The notes: generated by a model from the sequence alone, not told the origin. A stretch of DNA of 33,886 bases from Candidatus Sulfotelmatobacter sp. (GCA_035498555.1 DATKAB010000130.1:1-33886), one strand, 5' to 3'; positions 1-9,645 are shown, numbered from the stretch's first letter. Made by a program: numbers and translations.

Positions 1-1614
1 GCGAGCGTCGGCAACAAAGCCGAGGTCTCGGGCAACGATTTGCTCGAGTTCTGGGAGCGGGATCCCGGCACCCGCATCATCCTGCTCTACCTCGAGTCGT
101 TCGGGCACCCGGGTCGCTTCCTCGAGATCGCGCGGCGCGTCGGTCGCGCCAAGCCGATCGTCGCCGTGAAGAGCGGACGGACCCGGGCCGGCATTCGCGC
201 CGCTTCCTCGCATACCGGATCTCTGGCTGGCGCCGATACCGCGGTCAGCGCGCTGTGCGCGCAGGCGGGCGTGGTGCGAACCGACACCATGGAAGAGCTG
301 TTCGACGTCGCCATGCTGCTCGCCAACCAGCCGGTGCCGCACGGAATTCGGGTCGGCATCGTGACCAACGCCGGCGGGCCCGGGATCATGGCCTCCGACG
401 CCTGCGAGTCGCACGGGCTCGAAGTGGTCACGCTCGAGGACTCGACCGTGGCCGCGCTTCGCGCCTTCCTGCCGGTCGAGGCCAGCACCCGGAATCCGGT
501 CGACATGATCGCTTCGGCCACGCCGCAGTCGTTCGAGAAGGCGGTGCGGCTGGTCGCGAACGACCCCAATGTCGATGCGTTGCTGGTGTTGTACGTGCCG
601 CCGATCGTGACACGCCCGCTGGACGTGGCCCAGGCGATCGTGCGCGGCAACGAGGCCGCCAAGGCCGACGCCCGGGCGCGCGGCGCCGCGCCCAAGCCGG
701 TGCTGTCGTGCTTCATGGGCTCGCACGGCGTTCCCGAGGGGCTCCGCTCGCTGCAGGAGGGCCACATTCCGTCCTACGCGTTCCCCGAGTCCGCTGCCAT
801 CGCGCTGGCGCGCGCCGTGCGCTACGGGAAATGGCGGGACACTCCGGAGGGCGTGGTTCGTCGGTTCGACGACTTCGACCATGCCGCGCTGGGCCGCCTG
901 ATCCGCGGCCCCCTCCCATCGGCCGGCGGGGGCGCGGTGCGCTGGCTCGATCCCGACTCGGTCCGCACCCTGCTCGCCGCCTGCCGGATCGCGACGCCGG
1001 AGCAGGCCTCGGCCGCGACCGCCGGCGAGGCGGCCGCCGCCGCCGAGCGCATCGGTTTCCCGGTCGCCCTGAAGCTCGCCTCGCCCACCATCACCCACAA
1101 GTCGGACGTCGGCGGCGTGGTGCTCGACGTGCGCGATGTCGCCGAAGCGCGCGCCGCCTTCGAGGCGATCGCGGGACGGCTGCGTGCCGCGGGCCGGCTC
1201 GCCGACATGGCGGGGGTCACCATTCAGCCCATGATCCGCGAGGGCCTCGAATGCATCGTCGGCATGACGCGCGATCCGTCGTTCGGACCCCTGCTGATGT
1301 TCGGACTCGGCGGCGTCCAGGTCGAACTGCTCAAGGACGTGATGTTCCGCGTGCATCCGCTCACCGATCGGGACGCGACCGAAATGGTGAGCGGCATCAA
1401 GGGAGCGCCGCTGTTCGCGGGCTACCGCGGCGGTCCCCCGGCCGACCGGCCGGCGATCGAAGAGATCCTCCTGCGACTTTCCCAGCTGGCCGGAGAATTC
1501 CCGGAGCTCGTGGAACTCGACCTCAACCCCGTTCTGGTGCGGGAGCGTGGCAGGGGCTGCATCGCCCTCGACGCCCGCATTGGTGTTCGATCGGCCGCGG
1601 AGGCAACACGATGA
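1..1614 (+). CDS. ADP-forming acyl-CoA (acetyl-CoA) synthetase, 5'-truncated
   Basis: The reading frame is open from base 1, so the N-terminal CoA-binding (Rossmann) domain lies outside the window and 537 residues are visible. The family converts acyl-CoA + ADP + Pi to acid + CoA + ATP through a phosphohistidine, giving substrate-level ATP in the cytoplasm. The visible part starts in the succinyl-CoA-ligase-like domain (SVGNKAEVSGND). It contains SSHTGSLAG, whose His (codon 211-213) sits where the family's phosphorylated His is expected. An ATP-grasp domain follows (FPVALKLASPTITHKSDVGGV; FGLGGVQVELLKDV; ELDLNPV), so alpha and beta parts are fused in one chain. The stop overlaps the next gene's start (ATGA, 1611-1614), placing it in one operon with the downstream two-component genes. 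An internal TTG at 40 is not a credible start. Confidence 0.93.
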   Translation, partial: ASVGNKAEVSGNDLLEFWERDPGTRIILLYLESFGHPGRFLEIARRVGRAKPIVAVKSGRTRAGIRAASSHTGSLAGADTAVSALCAQAGVVRTDTMEELFDVAMLLANQPVPHGIRVGIVTNAGGPGIMASDACESHGLEVVTLEDSTVAALRAFLPVEASTRNPVDMIASATPQSFEKAVRLVANDPNVDALLVLYVPPIVTRPLDVAQAIVRGNEAAKADARARGAAPKPVLSCFMGSHGVPEGLRSLQEGHIPSYAFPESAAIALARAVRYGKWRDTPEGVVRRFDDFDHAALGRLIRGPLPSAGGGAVRWLDPDSVRTLLAACRIATPEQASAATAGEAAAAAERIGFPVALKLASPTITHKSDVGGVVLDVRDVAEARAAFEAIAGRLRAAGRLADMAGVTIQPMIREGLECIVGMTRDPSFGPLLMFGLGGVQVELLKDVMFRVHPLTDRDATEMVSGIKGAPLFAGYRGGPPADRPAIEEILLRLSQLAGEFPELVELDLNPVLVRERGRGCIALDARIGVRSAAEATR

Positions 1615-3140
1615 GCGGGTCCGCGAGTCATCGAGAGCTGCTCGAGCTGGCCTTCGACCTGTCGCCCGCCGGCATGGTGGTGGTGGACGGCAAGGGCGCG
1701 ATTCTGCTGGTCAATCGCGAGATCGAGCGACTGTTCGGATACGACCGGCTCGAGCTGCTCGGCCGGCCGATCGAGACCCTGATCCCCTCGCGCTTCCGGC
1801 CGCCCCACGCCGGCTATCGCGAACACTACGCCCAGGATCCGGCGAGGCGACCGATGGGCGCGGGGCGGGACCTGCACGGACTGCGCAAGGATGGCACCGA
1901 AGTGCCGGTCGAGATCGGCCTCAACCCGATCCAGACCGAGCAGGGCCTGCTGGTGCTCGGCACGGTGGTGGACATCAGCGCGCGCCGTGCCTTCGAGAAT
2001 CGGCTCCGCCAGTCGCAGAAGATGGAGGCCATCGGAACCCTTGCCGGCGGGATCGCGCACGACTTCAACAATCTGCTGCACGGGATCCTCGGCCACGCCG
2101 AGCTGATCCAGCGCCGCACATCCGGGGACGACGAGCGCCGCGCCGACGTCCAGCAGATCCTCAAGATCGCCGACCGCGGCCGACTGCTGGTGGATCGGAT
2201 CCTCGCGTTCAGCCGCGCGCGCGAAGCGACGCGAGCCCCGGTGCGGCTCGGCCCGCCGGTTCATGAAGCGCTCGAGCTGCTGCGCGCCTCGCTGCCGCGC
2301 GAGATCGAAATCCGCGAGTCGCTGTCGACCGCCACCCCGATGGTGAGCTGCGACGAAACCCAGATTCATCAGATCACGATGAACCTGTGCACCAATTCGG
2401 CGCAGGCCATGGAACGCGGCGGAACGCTGGAAGTGACGCTCGCGCCCTTCGAGGCGAGCGCCGAGTTCGCGACCGCGCATCCGCCACTCGAGGCGGGGCC
2501 TCACGCCCGCCTGAGCGTGCGCGACACCGGCGTCGGGATGGCTCGGGAGGTGATCGAGCGAGCGCTCGAACCCTTCTTCACCACCAAGCCGGCCGGGAAG
2601 GGCACGGGTCTCGGCCTGTCGGTGATCCACGGCATCGTTCAGAGTCTGGGCGGCGCCCTGGAGATCACGAGTCGCGTCGGCGACGGGACCCGCGTCGACA
2701 TCTACCTGCGCGCCGAGGAACAGGCGCGCGCGGCCGCGACTTCCGCCGGCCTCGAGCCAGGCGAGCACCGGCCGCACGTGCTGGTGGTCGAGGACGAGCC
2801 CGACCTCGCCAGCATGCTCCGGCGCCAGCTCGAGGCCTTCGAGTACCGGGCGACCGTCCACACCTCGAGCGTCGAAGCGCTCGACGACTTCCGTTCGCGG
2901 CCCGACGCATTCGACCTGCTGATGACCGACAACAGCATGCCGCGCATGTCGGGGATCCAGCTGGCCGGAGAGATTCGCCGGATCCGACCCGAGCTTCCGA
3001 TCCTGCTGGTCTCGGGGACGGCGGCGCTCGCCGATCCCGCCCAGCTCCAGGCGCTGGGCATCGTTCATGTCCTCGGCAAGCCGCATACCGGCCGGCAGAT
3101 GAGCAATGCGCTGCAGAAGGCGCTGGGGCGCGAGCCATGA
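1611..3140 (+). CDS. PAS-domain hybrid histidine kinase with C-terminal receiver
   Basis: 509 residues with no transmembrane segment, so probably a cytoplasmic sensor kinase. Order: PAS (about 8-125, LAFDLSPAGMVVVDGKGAILLVN); HisKA with the H-box GGIAHDFNNLL, phospho-acceptor His150; HATPase with the N-box NLCTNSAQAM, G1 DTGVGM and FFTTKPAGKGTGLGLSV; then a receiver (about 390-509) with acidic pair VEDEPD and phospho-acceptor Asp440 in MTDNSMP. The layout resembles sigma-54-associated NtrB/AtoS-like kinases with an added receiver, so a phosphorelay or autoregulation is likely. The start is fixed by the 4-bp ATGA overlap with the synthetase stop. The stop overlaps the next kinase the same way, suggesting translational coupling. 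The signal sensed is unknown. Confidence 0.93.
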   Translation: MSGSASHRELLELAFDLSPAGMVVVDGKGAILLVNREIERLFGYDRLELLGRPIETLIPSRFRPPHAGYREHYAQDPARRPMGAGRDLHGLRKDGTEVPVEIGLNPIQTEQGLLVLGTVVDISARRAFENRLRQSQKMEAIGTLAGGIAHDFNNLLHGILGHAELIQRRTSGDDERRADVQQILKIADRGRLLVDRILAFSRAREATRAPVRLGPPVHEALELLRASLPREIEIRESLSTATPMVSCDETQIHQITMNLCTNSAQAMERGGTLEVTLAPFEASAEFATAHPPLEAGPHARLSVRDTGVGMAREVIERALEPFFTTKPAGKGTGLGLSVIHGIVQSLGGALEITSRVGDGTRVDIYLRAEEQARAAATSAGLEPGEHRPHVLVVEDEPDLASMLRRQLEAFEYRATVHTSSVEALDDFRSRPDAFDLLMTDNSMPRMSGIQLAGEIRRIRPELPILLVSGTAALADPAQLQALGIVHVLGKPHTGRQMSNALQKALGREP

Positions 3141-4281
3141 TCGATTCGAGCGCGCGGCGGCCGGATCCCGCCCGAACGCTTCCCCTCCCGCCGTCGCTCG
3201 ATTTGCCGGCGGTGATGGATTCGCTGAGCGACGCGATCGTGGTGGTGGATCGCGCCCGCCGCGTGGTGGCCGCGAATCGCCGCTACCTCGAAGTGTTCGG
3301 CGCCGGGCGGGAACACGTCGTCGGCCTGCTGTGCGACGACGCGGTGGCGTGCCCGGAGGCCGCCGCGGGCCAGCTCGGCCGGTGTCCGGCGTGCCGGGCC
3401 CGCGATCTTCGCACGCCGCAGCGTGAAATCCGCGTGCTGCCCGACGCCGGCGGGGGCACGCGCCGCTGGGAGATCACGTTCAATCCCATTCTCGACGCGA
3501 ACGAAGTGACCACCCACGTGGTCGAGGTCTGGCGCGACATCAGCGAGCGGACCGCGCTCGAGGCGCAGCTCTCTCACAGCGAGCGACTGGCGTCGATCGG
3601 CATGCTGGCCGCAGGGGTCGGCCACGAGATCAACAATCCGCTGGCTTCGCTGATGGCGAGTGTCGAGAGCCTCGAGCGGCTGCTCAAGCGCGGGATGTCG
3701 ACGGATGCCGATCGGGCCGAGGCGCTGGAAATCGTCCAGCTCGCCGAACGCGAGGTGACGCGCTGCCGCGAGACCACCGACAAGCTGGTGCTTCTCGCCC
3801 AGCCCTATTCGGTGGCGCCGATCTGGGTGGACTTCAATCGCGCCGTACTCGACACCGCCTCTTTGTTGCGGCACCAGATGAACAAGCAGGGCATCGAATG
3901 GCGTGCCGAGCTCGAAGTCGGGCTCCCCCGCGTGTGGGCGCGGGAGTCCGGCATTCGCGGCGTGTGTCTCAATCTCATGATGAACGCGGTGCAGGCGATG
4001 CCCACGGGAGGAGTGCTCCGCGTTTCCACGCGCCTCGACGGGCGTACTGCCGAGATGCGCGTCGAGGACACCGGGCCGGGCATCCCGCCCGAGCACCTTC
4101 AACGCATCTGGGATCCGTTCTTCACCACCAAACCCGCGGGCCAGGGGACCGGCCTCGGTCTGTTCGTCACGCAATCCATCGTGCACCGCAACGGCGGTAC
4201 GATCCGGGTGGAGAACGTGCCTGGCCGAGGAGCCCGGTTCACACTTCGACTGCCGCTCGACTCGACGGAGGGAAACACCAC

Positions 4282-4285
<4 letters not shown>
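3137..4285 (+). CDS. PAS histidine kinase with cysteine-rich sensor domain (NtrB-like)
   Basis: 382 residues, soluble. A PAS domain (about 22-140) is followed by HisKA (LAAGVGHEINNPL, phospho-acceptor His163) and HATPase_c (NLMMNAVQAM; DTGPGIPP; FFTTKPAGQGTGLGLFV). Inside the PAS core are four cysteines, Cys66-x5-Cys72-x10-Cys83-x2-Cys86, a spacing that could bind Zn or Fe-S or form redox disulfides. That suggests an oxygen or redox input, but the ligand is inference. It overlaps the preceding kinase by 4 bp (ATGA at 3137-3140) and the NtrC-family gene by 4 bp (4282-4285). It is therefore the most likely direct partner of that activator. Confidence 0.92.
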
Positions 4286-5721
<1,436 letters not shown>

Positions 5722-5765
5722 GCTCGCAGCGCCGCTCTCGGCCGCCGCGCTCTGCCAAAGCTTCA

Positions 5766-5805
5766 GGCGTGGCGTGACGGGCTGTCAGAGTTTCGGCGCC
5801 ACGCC
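5766..5805 (+). promoter_or_regulatory. Candidate enhancer (UAS) inside a 9-bp inverted repeat
   Basis: Perfect 9-bp arms GGCGTGGCG (5766-5774) and CGCCACGCC (5797-5805) flank TGACGGGCTGTCAG (5775-5788), itself a TGAC-n5-GTCA dyad. The inner motif recurs upstream of uspA and hsp20 in the same orientation relative to transcription. It lies 94-107 bp upstream of the -24 GG of the promoter at 5881-5896, a normal distance for an NtrC-type enhancer. It is 54 bp beyond the stop of the NtrC-family gene. A terminator is less likely because the loop is 22 nt and no T-run follows. Confidence 0.6.
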
Positions 5806-5880
5806 CGTATCCGCCCTCACGACCGTTGCGCGGGGCCGTCGCTCGCAAGGGCTTGTCGAGTCGCAGCCTGACGCACGACC

Positions 5881-5896
5881 GGGCACGCGGCTTGCG
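5881..5896 (+). promoter_or_regulatory. Sigma-54 (-24/-12) promoter of the receiver-like gene
   Basis: GGGCACGcggcTTGCG matches the sigma-54 consensus TGGCACGnnnnTTGCW, with GG at 5882-5883 and GC at 5894-5895 separated by exactly 10 bp. Transcription is predicted to start near 5907, giving a leader of about 90 nt before the ATG at 6000. That leader can fold into two hairpins, with arms 5912-5917/5923-5928 and 5932-5939/5964-5971. A TGACnnnnTGnCAG enhancer candidate lies about 100 bp upstream. Confidence 0.72.
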
Positions 5897-5999
5897 GAGC
5901 AGGATCGTCATGGCGAGAGCGGCTCGCCGTCCGCTCGGGCCCGGAAACGGACCCGTGGACGGCCCCGAGCGCTCTCCATTCCAGCCCCGAGAGCGGCCG

Positions 6000-6380
6000 A
6001 TGCCCATGATCATGATCTGCGACCCGCGCCCCCGGCACGACGAAGTGGGTCGTGTCGCGGATACGCTACTCGACCGCGGCTACGGCGTCCGCTCCTTCAG
6101 CGACGGCGAGCGTTTCCTGGAGGCCGCGGTGGCGCAGCCGCCGGATCTGGTGGTGTACGCGCTCGGAGAAGAGCTGGAGTCGGACCTGGGCGTGCTCAAG
6201 CTGCTGCGACGCGCCCTTCCAGACATGCATCTGATCGTGCTTTCGGCGCAGCCGTCGTTGCGAACCCGGACCGCCGTCCAACCACTGCGACCGATCTTCT
6301 ACGCGGTGGATCCGCCCGATCCCGACGAGGTCATCGAGGTCGTGCAGACGGCGCTCGAGCGTCGCGAGCGGCCGAGCTGA
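6000..6380 (+). CDS. Receiver-like protein lacking the phospho-acceptor Asp
   Basis: 126 residues that follow a CheY-like fold pattern: MIMICDPRPRHDEV at beta1, QPPDLVVYALGEEL at beta3, DMHLIVLSAQPSL at beta4 and IFYAVDPPDPDEVIEVVQTAL at beta5-alpha5. The usual Asp at the end of beta3 is Ala, one of the beta1 acidic pair is Cys, and the beta5 Lys is missing. It is therefore a pseudo-receiver with no attached output domain, and phosphorylation is not expected. It could act by protein-protein contact, perhaps titrating or adapting the upstream kinases (inference). The ATG at 6000 gives a full domain; in-frame starts at 6006 and 6012 are possible, and the frame is open upstream to 5826. It converges with the SRPBCC gene with only 5 nt between stops. 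Confidence 0.72.
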   Translation: MPMIMICDPRPRHDEVGRVADTLLDRGYGVRSFSDGERFLEAAVAQPPDLVVYALGEELESDLGVLKLLRRALPDMHLIVLSAQPSLRTRTAVQPLRPIFYAVDPPDPDEVIEVVQTALERRERPS

Positions 6381-6385
6381 GCAAC

Positions 6386-7027
6386 TCAGCGCTCGGAGCG
6401 CTCCTCTTCCCGCGACTCCTCATGGCTCGCGCGCCGCAGCATTTCGACGCGAACCTGGCTCAGGAGGTCGCGGGCCACGTCGCGTAGCATGCCCCGGCAC
6501 ACGGACTTCGGCATCGCCATGTGGGGCTCGGCCTGCAGCTCGTAGTTCACCCGCGTCCCGGTCGAATCGGATGTGATTCGCCACTCGCCCTGATAGTCGC
6601 GGAAGTCCTTGCCGAGCACGTCGCGAAAGGTGATGCGACTCTCGGGAGTCTCGCGGACGTCGAGCAGCACCTGGACGCGATGGTGGAAGATGAAGAAGCT
6701 GCTGATCGCGTCCTGCCGTACCAGCAGGCTGTCGGCGTCGCGGCGCTCGACGTGGCTCTCCTTCATCGAGCTCACGAACTCGTGAATGTGATCGTAGTCG
6801 GTGAGCACCTGCCAGGCGACCGTCGAGGAGGCCGCCACCCGGAAGCTGCCGGCGACGTGGCACCCGGGACCGACGCTGCCGACGGCCACCGACGGCTCAT
6901 CGGCGCGGGCCGCGAAGGCCAGTGCCAGGGGGAGGATCAGCACAGGCAAGAGGCGGGCGCGATTTCTCGCGCCCGCCCTCCTGTTCCTTCCGGCTTCTTG
7001 CTCATAGCGGTCGGGGCGGATCCGCAT
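6386..7027 (-). CDS. Exported SRPBCC/START-like (COQ10-type) lipid-binding domain protein
   Basis: 213 residues. A basic N-terminus and hydrophobic stretch (LLPVLILPLALAFAARADEP) suggest a signal peptide or anchor. The remainder (about 50-195) resembles the polyketide-cyclase/START-like SRPBCC fold: SSTVAWQVLTDYDHIHEFVSSM, then TFRDVLGKDFRDYQGEWRI and VNYELQAEPHM. Such domains bind hydrophobic ligands such as quinones or lipids. The C-terminus is rich in Glu and Arg. It is the last gene of the uspA-yceI-porin operon, 16 nt after the porin stop. The upstream Shine-Dalgarno is weak, so the start at 7027 is the longest reasonable choice. The ligand is unknown. Confidence 0.75.
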   Translation of the reverse strand: MRIRPDRYEQEAGRNRRAGARNRARLLPVLILPLALAFAARADEPSVAVGSVGPGCHVAGSFRVAASSTVAWQVLTDYDHIHEFVSSMKESHVERRDADSLLVRQDAISSFFIFHHRVQVLLDVRETPESRITFRDVLGKDFRDYQGEWRITSDSTGTRVNYELQAEPHMAMPKSVCRGMLRDVARDLLSQVRVEMLRRASHEESREEERSER

Positions 7028-7043
7028 CGTGGGTCTCGCGCTG

Positions 7044-8438
7044 CTAGAAGGACACTCCGGCCTCGACCATCACGCCCTTGAACTGCCCGCCGTTGTGGAT
7101 ATCGCTCACCGGGTAGTCCTTGTAGTCCTGCTGAACGTACTCGATCTTGGCCAGCATGTTCTGGGTCAGGAACCAGCCGCCGCCAACCTCGGTGCGGTCC
7201 ACGGTCACGTCCTGCGTGAAGGCGGCGCCAGCCGGGCGACCCTTGACGATGTCGTAGCGCCCGCCGACGTAGAACTGATTCTTGAGGAACCGGTAAATGC
7301 CTTCCACCGCGTTCTGGGTGAACTTGCGGTCCGAGGTCTCGGTGGACTTGCGGCCGTTCGACTGCTCGACGTTGCCGAACAGCTCGAGACCCTGATACTT
7401 GATGAAGGGGTTGACCACCCACGCGGTGACCTTGTCGGACTGGCCGGGCTGGATGTCGCCCGACCACGCGTTGGCACTCTCGGTGGCGTTCACGTTCTCG
7501 AGCACGAAGTAGTAGCGCGACCCCGCCCGGCTACCGCTGTAGAGCGTGTTGCTCTGCGAGCTGTTGGTCGTGTAGATCGAGCCGGTGATGCGCACCCGGG
7601 CCGCCGGGTTCAGCTGCTTGTCGTAGCCGAGCTTGCCAATGAAGCTGGGCGAGCGCGCGTCGGGAGTGGTGACCAGACCGTGCACTTCGCCGCCGGTCAC
7701 CGCGACCATTCCGAAGGCGTCCTTGGCGTGGACGTAGGCTTCGCCGCCGATCTCGGTGGTGAAGGCGTCCATGATGAGATTGCCGACGAACGGATTGAAT
7801 ATCGTCTGGCCGTTGTCACTGCGCCGGAAATGCATGTCGCCATAGTTGATCTCGAAGTGCCCCAGCCTCAGGGTCAGGTACTTCATGATGTTGTCGAGCG
7901 TCTCGTTCTCCCACGGAGAGCCGTCGATCAACAGATAGCCGTCCTTGACCCAGGTCTCGTTGTGGTGACGCGAACTGAGGTACATGGTCAACGCCATCCG
8001 AATGCCGCGACCCAGCTGCGTGTCGATGTAGAGATTGGCGTCGGCGTTGTTGAAGCCGGGCCCGATGTCGATGAGCTTGTTCAGGTTCACGCCGCCGACG
8101 ACGTTCGGGGCGGCGGTGTTCTCGTGAGTGAGATCCTGGAACTGCTGGGTGAACGCGCCGCCGATCTGGAGCTGGAACCCGGTGTAGGGAACTGTCGAGG
8201 TTTTTGGCGGTTCGAACACGTTCAGCCCGCGGGCGTCATGCGGACGGAAATTGTCGATCACGATGATCTGTGGCTTGGCGCGCGGAAGCTCGGGAGGCGC
8301 CGCCGGGTTGGTGGCGGTTGAATCCCCCTCGGCCGCGAACGCAGCTCCGGCCAGCAGGAGGGCCATCCACGTCGCCAACGCCGCCACTCGCGCGAAACGG
8401 CGGGCACTGGGGCGAGCACTCAGGTCGTTCGTGTGCAT
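7044..8438 (-). CDS. Outer-membrane beta-barrel (porin-like) protein
   Basis: 464 residues with a signal peptide (ARVAALATWMALLLAGAAFAAEG). The rest consists of alternating amphipathic strands rich in Tyr, Asn and Gly (FQLQIGGAFTQQF; LTLRLGHFEINYGDMHFRRSDNG; QFYVGGRYDIVKG; MLAKIEYVQQDYKDY), and it ends in MVEAGVSF with a terminal Phe, as barrels recognised by the BAM machinery do. I do not recognise a named porin family. The ATG at 8438 has AAGGGG about 7 nt upstream and lies 13 nt after the yceI stop, so the two are co-transcribed. Together with UspA and the YceI-like protein it suggests envelope remodelling under the sigma-54 promoter at 9646-9661. Confidence 0.82.
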   Translation of the reverse strand: MHTNDLSARPSARRFARVAALATWMALLLAGAAFAAEGDSTATNPAAPPELPRAKPQIIVIDNFRPHDARGLNVFEPPKTSTVPYTGFQLQIGGAFTQQFQDLTHENTAAPNVVGGVNLNKLIDIGPGFNNADANLYIDTQLGRGIRMALTMYLSSRHHNETWVKDGYLLIDGSPWENETLDNIMKYLTLRLGHFEINYGDMHFRRSDNGQTIFNPFVGNLIMDAFTTEIGGEAYVHAKDAFGMVAVTGGEVHGLVTTPDARSPSFIGKLGYDKQLNPAARVRITGSIYTTNSSQSNTLYSGSRAGSRYYFVLENVNATESANAWSGDIQPGQSDKVTAWVVNPFIKYQGLELFGNVEQSNGRKSTETSDRKFTQNAVEGIYRFLKNQFYVGGRYDIVKGRPAGAAFTQDVTVDRTEVGGGWFLTQNMLAKIEYVQQDYKDYPVSDIHNGGQFKGVMVEAGVSF

Positions 8439-8451
8439 GACGTTCCCCTTT

Positions 8452-9141
8452 CTAATTGACTCGGGTGGGAAGCGACGCGCTGCCGTCACCCTTGGGTACC
8501 AGAAGCAGCTTGTAGCGAACCACGATTCGATCGGCGACCTTGAGGGCGCCGAGCATCATCGCGGGCGGATGGATACCGAACTCGCTCATGAGCAGCGGCT
8601 CGCTGCCCTCGAGCCAGACGCCTTCGGATGCGCGGAAGGCGCGGGCCTCGAGCGTGTCCGGTCGCTGGACCCCGGCCACTTCGAGCGTGCCTTCCGCGCG
8701 GATCTGCATCGTGTCGCCGGGAACTCCCGCCGGCGAGACGACATAGTGCGTGAGGTGAAACTTGACCGACGGATACTGCTCGGCCTTCAAATCCTTCCAG
8801 AGGTTCTTGTCGAGCCCCGACTTCTCGGACTTGAGGCTGGTGACCGGAACGTCCAGATCCACCGAGCGGATGGAGCCGCCGCGGATCAGGCTCTCGAGCC
8901 CGGCGACGTCGGCGGGCGAAGTCGAGGCCGGATCGCGGGTCAGGCTGAGCGTGGAACTCGAAGTGCGGCTCTCGAAATCATGGAGCGTCGACTTGCCTTC
9001 GAGCCACAGCGAGCTGCCCGCTCCCATCGTGATCGGAACTGGCGTGGCGGTGTCGGCGGCCAGCGAGCGAATCACCGTTGCGGCCGCCAGCAACGCGGCC
9101 ATCATCAGCATGGCGAGCGCGAACCTGCGTCCGGCGCTCAC
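8452..9141 (-). CDS. YceI-like periplasmic lipocalin-fold protein
   Basis: 229 residues, with an N-terminal hydrophobic segment (ALAMLMMAALLAAATVIRSLAA) for export or anchoring. The body has YceI-family features: SLWLEGKSTLHDFESRT, VDLDVPVTSLKSEKSGLDKNLWKDLKAEQYPSVKFHL, and a final hydrophobic strand. YceI-fold proteins bind long isoprenoids or lipids in the periplasm. The chosen GTG start at 9141 overlaps the uspA stop (GTGA, 9138-9141), which explains the start and implies translational coupling. A downstream ATG at the hydrophobic segment would be too short for a signal peptide. Confidence 0.85.
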   Translation of the reverse strand: MSAGRRFALAMLMMAALLAAATVIRSLAADTATPVPITMGAGSSLWLEGKSTLHDFESRTSSSTLSLTRDPASTSPADVAGLESLIRGGSIRSVDLDVPVTSLKSEKSGLDKNLWKDLKAEQYPSVKFHLTHYVVSPAGVPGDTMQIRAEGTLEVAGVQRPDTLEARAFRASEGVWLEGSEPLLMSEFGIHPPAMMLGALKVADRIVVRYKLLLVPKGDGSASLPTRVN

Positions 9142-9605
9142 GACGGCACCTTCGGGTTCTTGGCGCCGTTGGCCAGCTTCACCACCAGCACGCTGCACGG
9201 CGCATGAGTCACCACGTGGCTCGCCACGCTCCCCAGCAGCAACTTGGTGAAGCCGGTGCGCCCGTGCGAACCGAGCACCACCAGGTCCACACCATGTTCG
9301 CGCACCGCGTCCACGATGGCTTCACGCGGATCGCCTTGCGCGACCAGGGCCCGGCTCTTGAAGCCGTGGTCCCGGAGCTGCCGCTCGAAACGAGCGCTGA
9401 TCTCCTGGTGATGCTTCACTTCCTCTTCGTAGATTTCGGCCGGGAAGCCCATCGCCGGTGCCTCGGCGACGGCGTAGGACGCGACGATCGGGCGCGCCGC
9501 CGACAGCACGAGGAATTCGGTGCGGGCCGGCCACGTCATGCTCTTGGCCCAGTCCATCGCGGCCTGCGAGTAGGCCGAGTCGTCCACTGCGATCAGGATC
9601 TTCAT
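9138..9605 (-). CDS. Universal stress protein, UspA family (ATP-binding type)
   Basis: 155 residues, a single Usp domain: MKILIAVDDSAYSQAAMDWA at beta1, DLVVLGSHGRTGFTKLLLGSVASHVVTHAPCSVLVV at the nucleotide loop. The latter fits the G-x2-G-x9-G-S pattern of ATP-binding Usps. Family members support survival under starvation or hypoxia. The ATG at 9605 has a strong AGGAGG (9611-9616). It is the first gene of a four-gene operon (uspA-yceI-porin-SRPBCC) and is served by the sigma-54 promoter at 9646-9661. It lies directly downstream of the MgtA-like ATPase on the same strand but has its own promoter. Confidence 0.94.
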   Translation of the reverse strand: MKILIAVDDSAYSQAAMDWAKSMTWPARTEFLVLSAARPIVASYAVAEAPAMGFPAEIYEEEVKHHQEISARFERQLRDHGFKSRALVAQGDPREAIVDAVREHGVDLVVLGSHGRTGFTKLLLGSVASHVVTHAPCSVLVVKLANGAKNPKVPS

Positions 9606-9617
9606 GGCTTCCTCCTT

Positions 9618-9632
9618 CGCCCCAAAGGGGTG
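9618..9632 (-). other. Short hairpin at the predicted 5' end of the uspA mRNA
   Basis: CCCC (9620-9623), AAA, GGGG (9627-9630), extended by one G-T and one C-G pair. It sits between the predicted start site near 9635 and the AGGAGG at 9611-9616, so the transcript would begin almost inside the hairpin. Such 5'-terminal stems can protect mRNA from decay; that role is inference. Confidence 0.4.
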
Positions 9633-9645
9633 CGAAATCGGACAG

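Noticed and set aside
1422-3086. Long open frame (554 codons) on the minus strand opposite the hybrid kinase
   Set aside because: A shadow frame produced by high GC; composition is Arg/Ala/Gly-rich without domains, while the plus strand encodes an intact PAS-HisKA-HATPase-REC protein.
5826-5999. N-terminal extension of the receiver-like protein to 184 residues
   Set aside because: The extra residues are Arg/Pro/Gly-rich, much of the segment precedes the predicted transcription start, and the receiver-like fold is complete from 6000.
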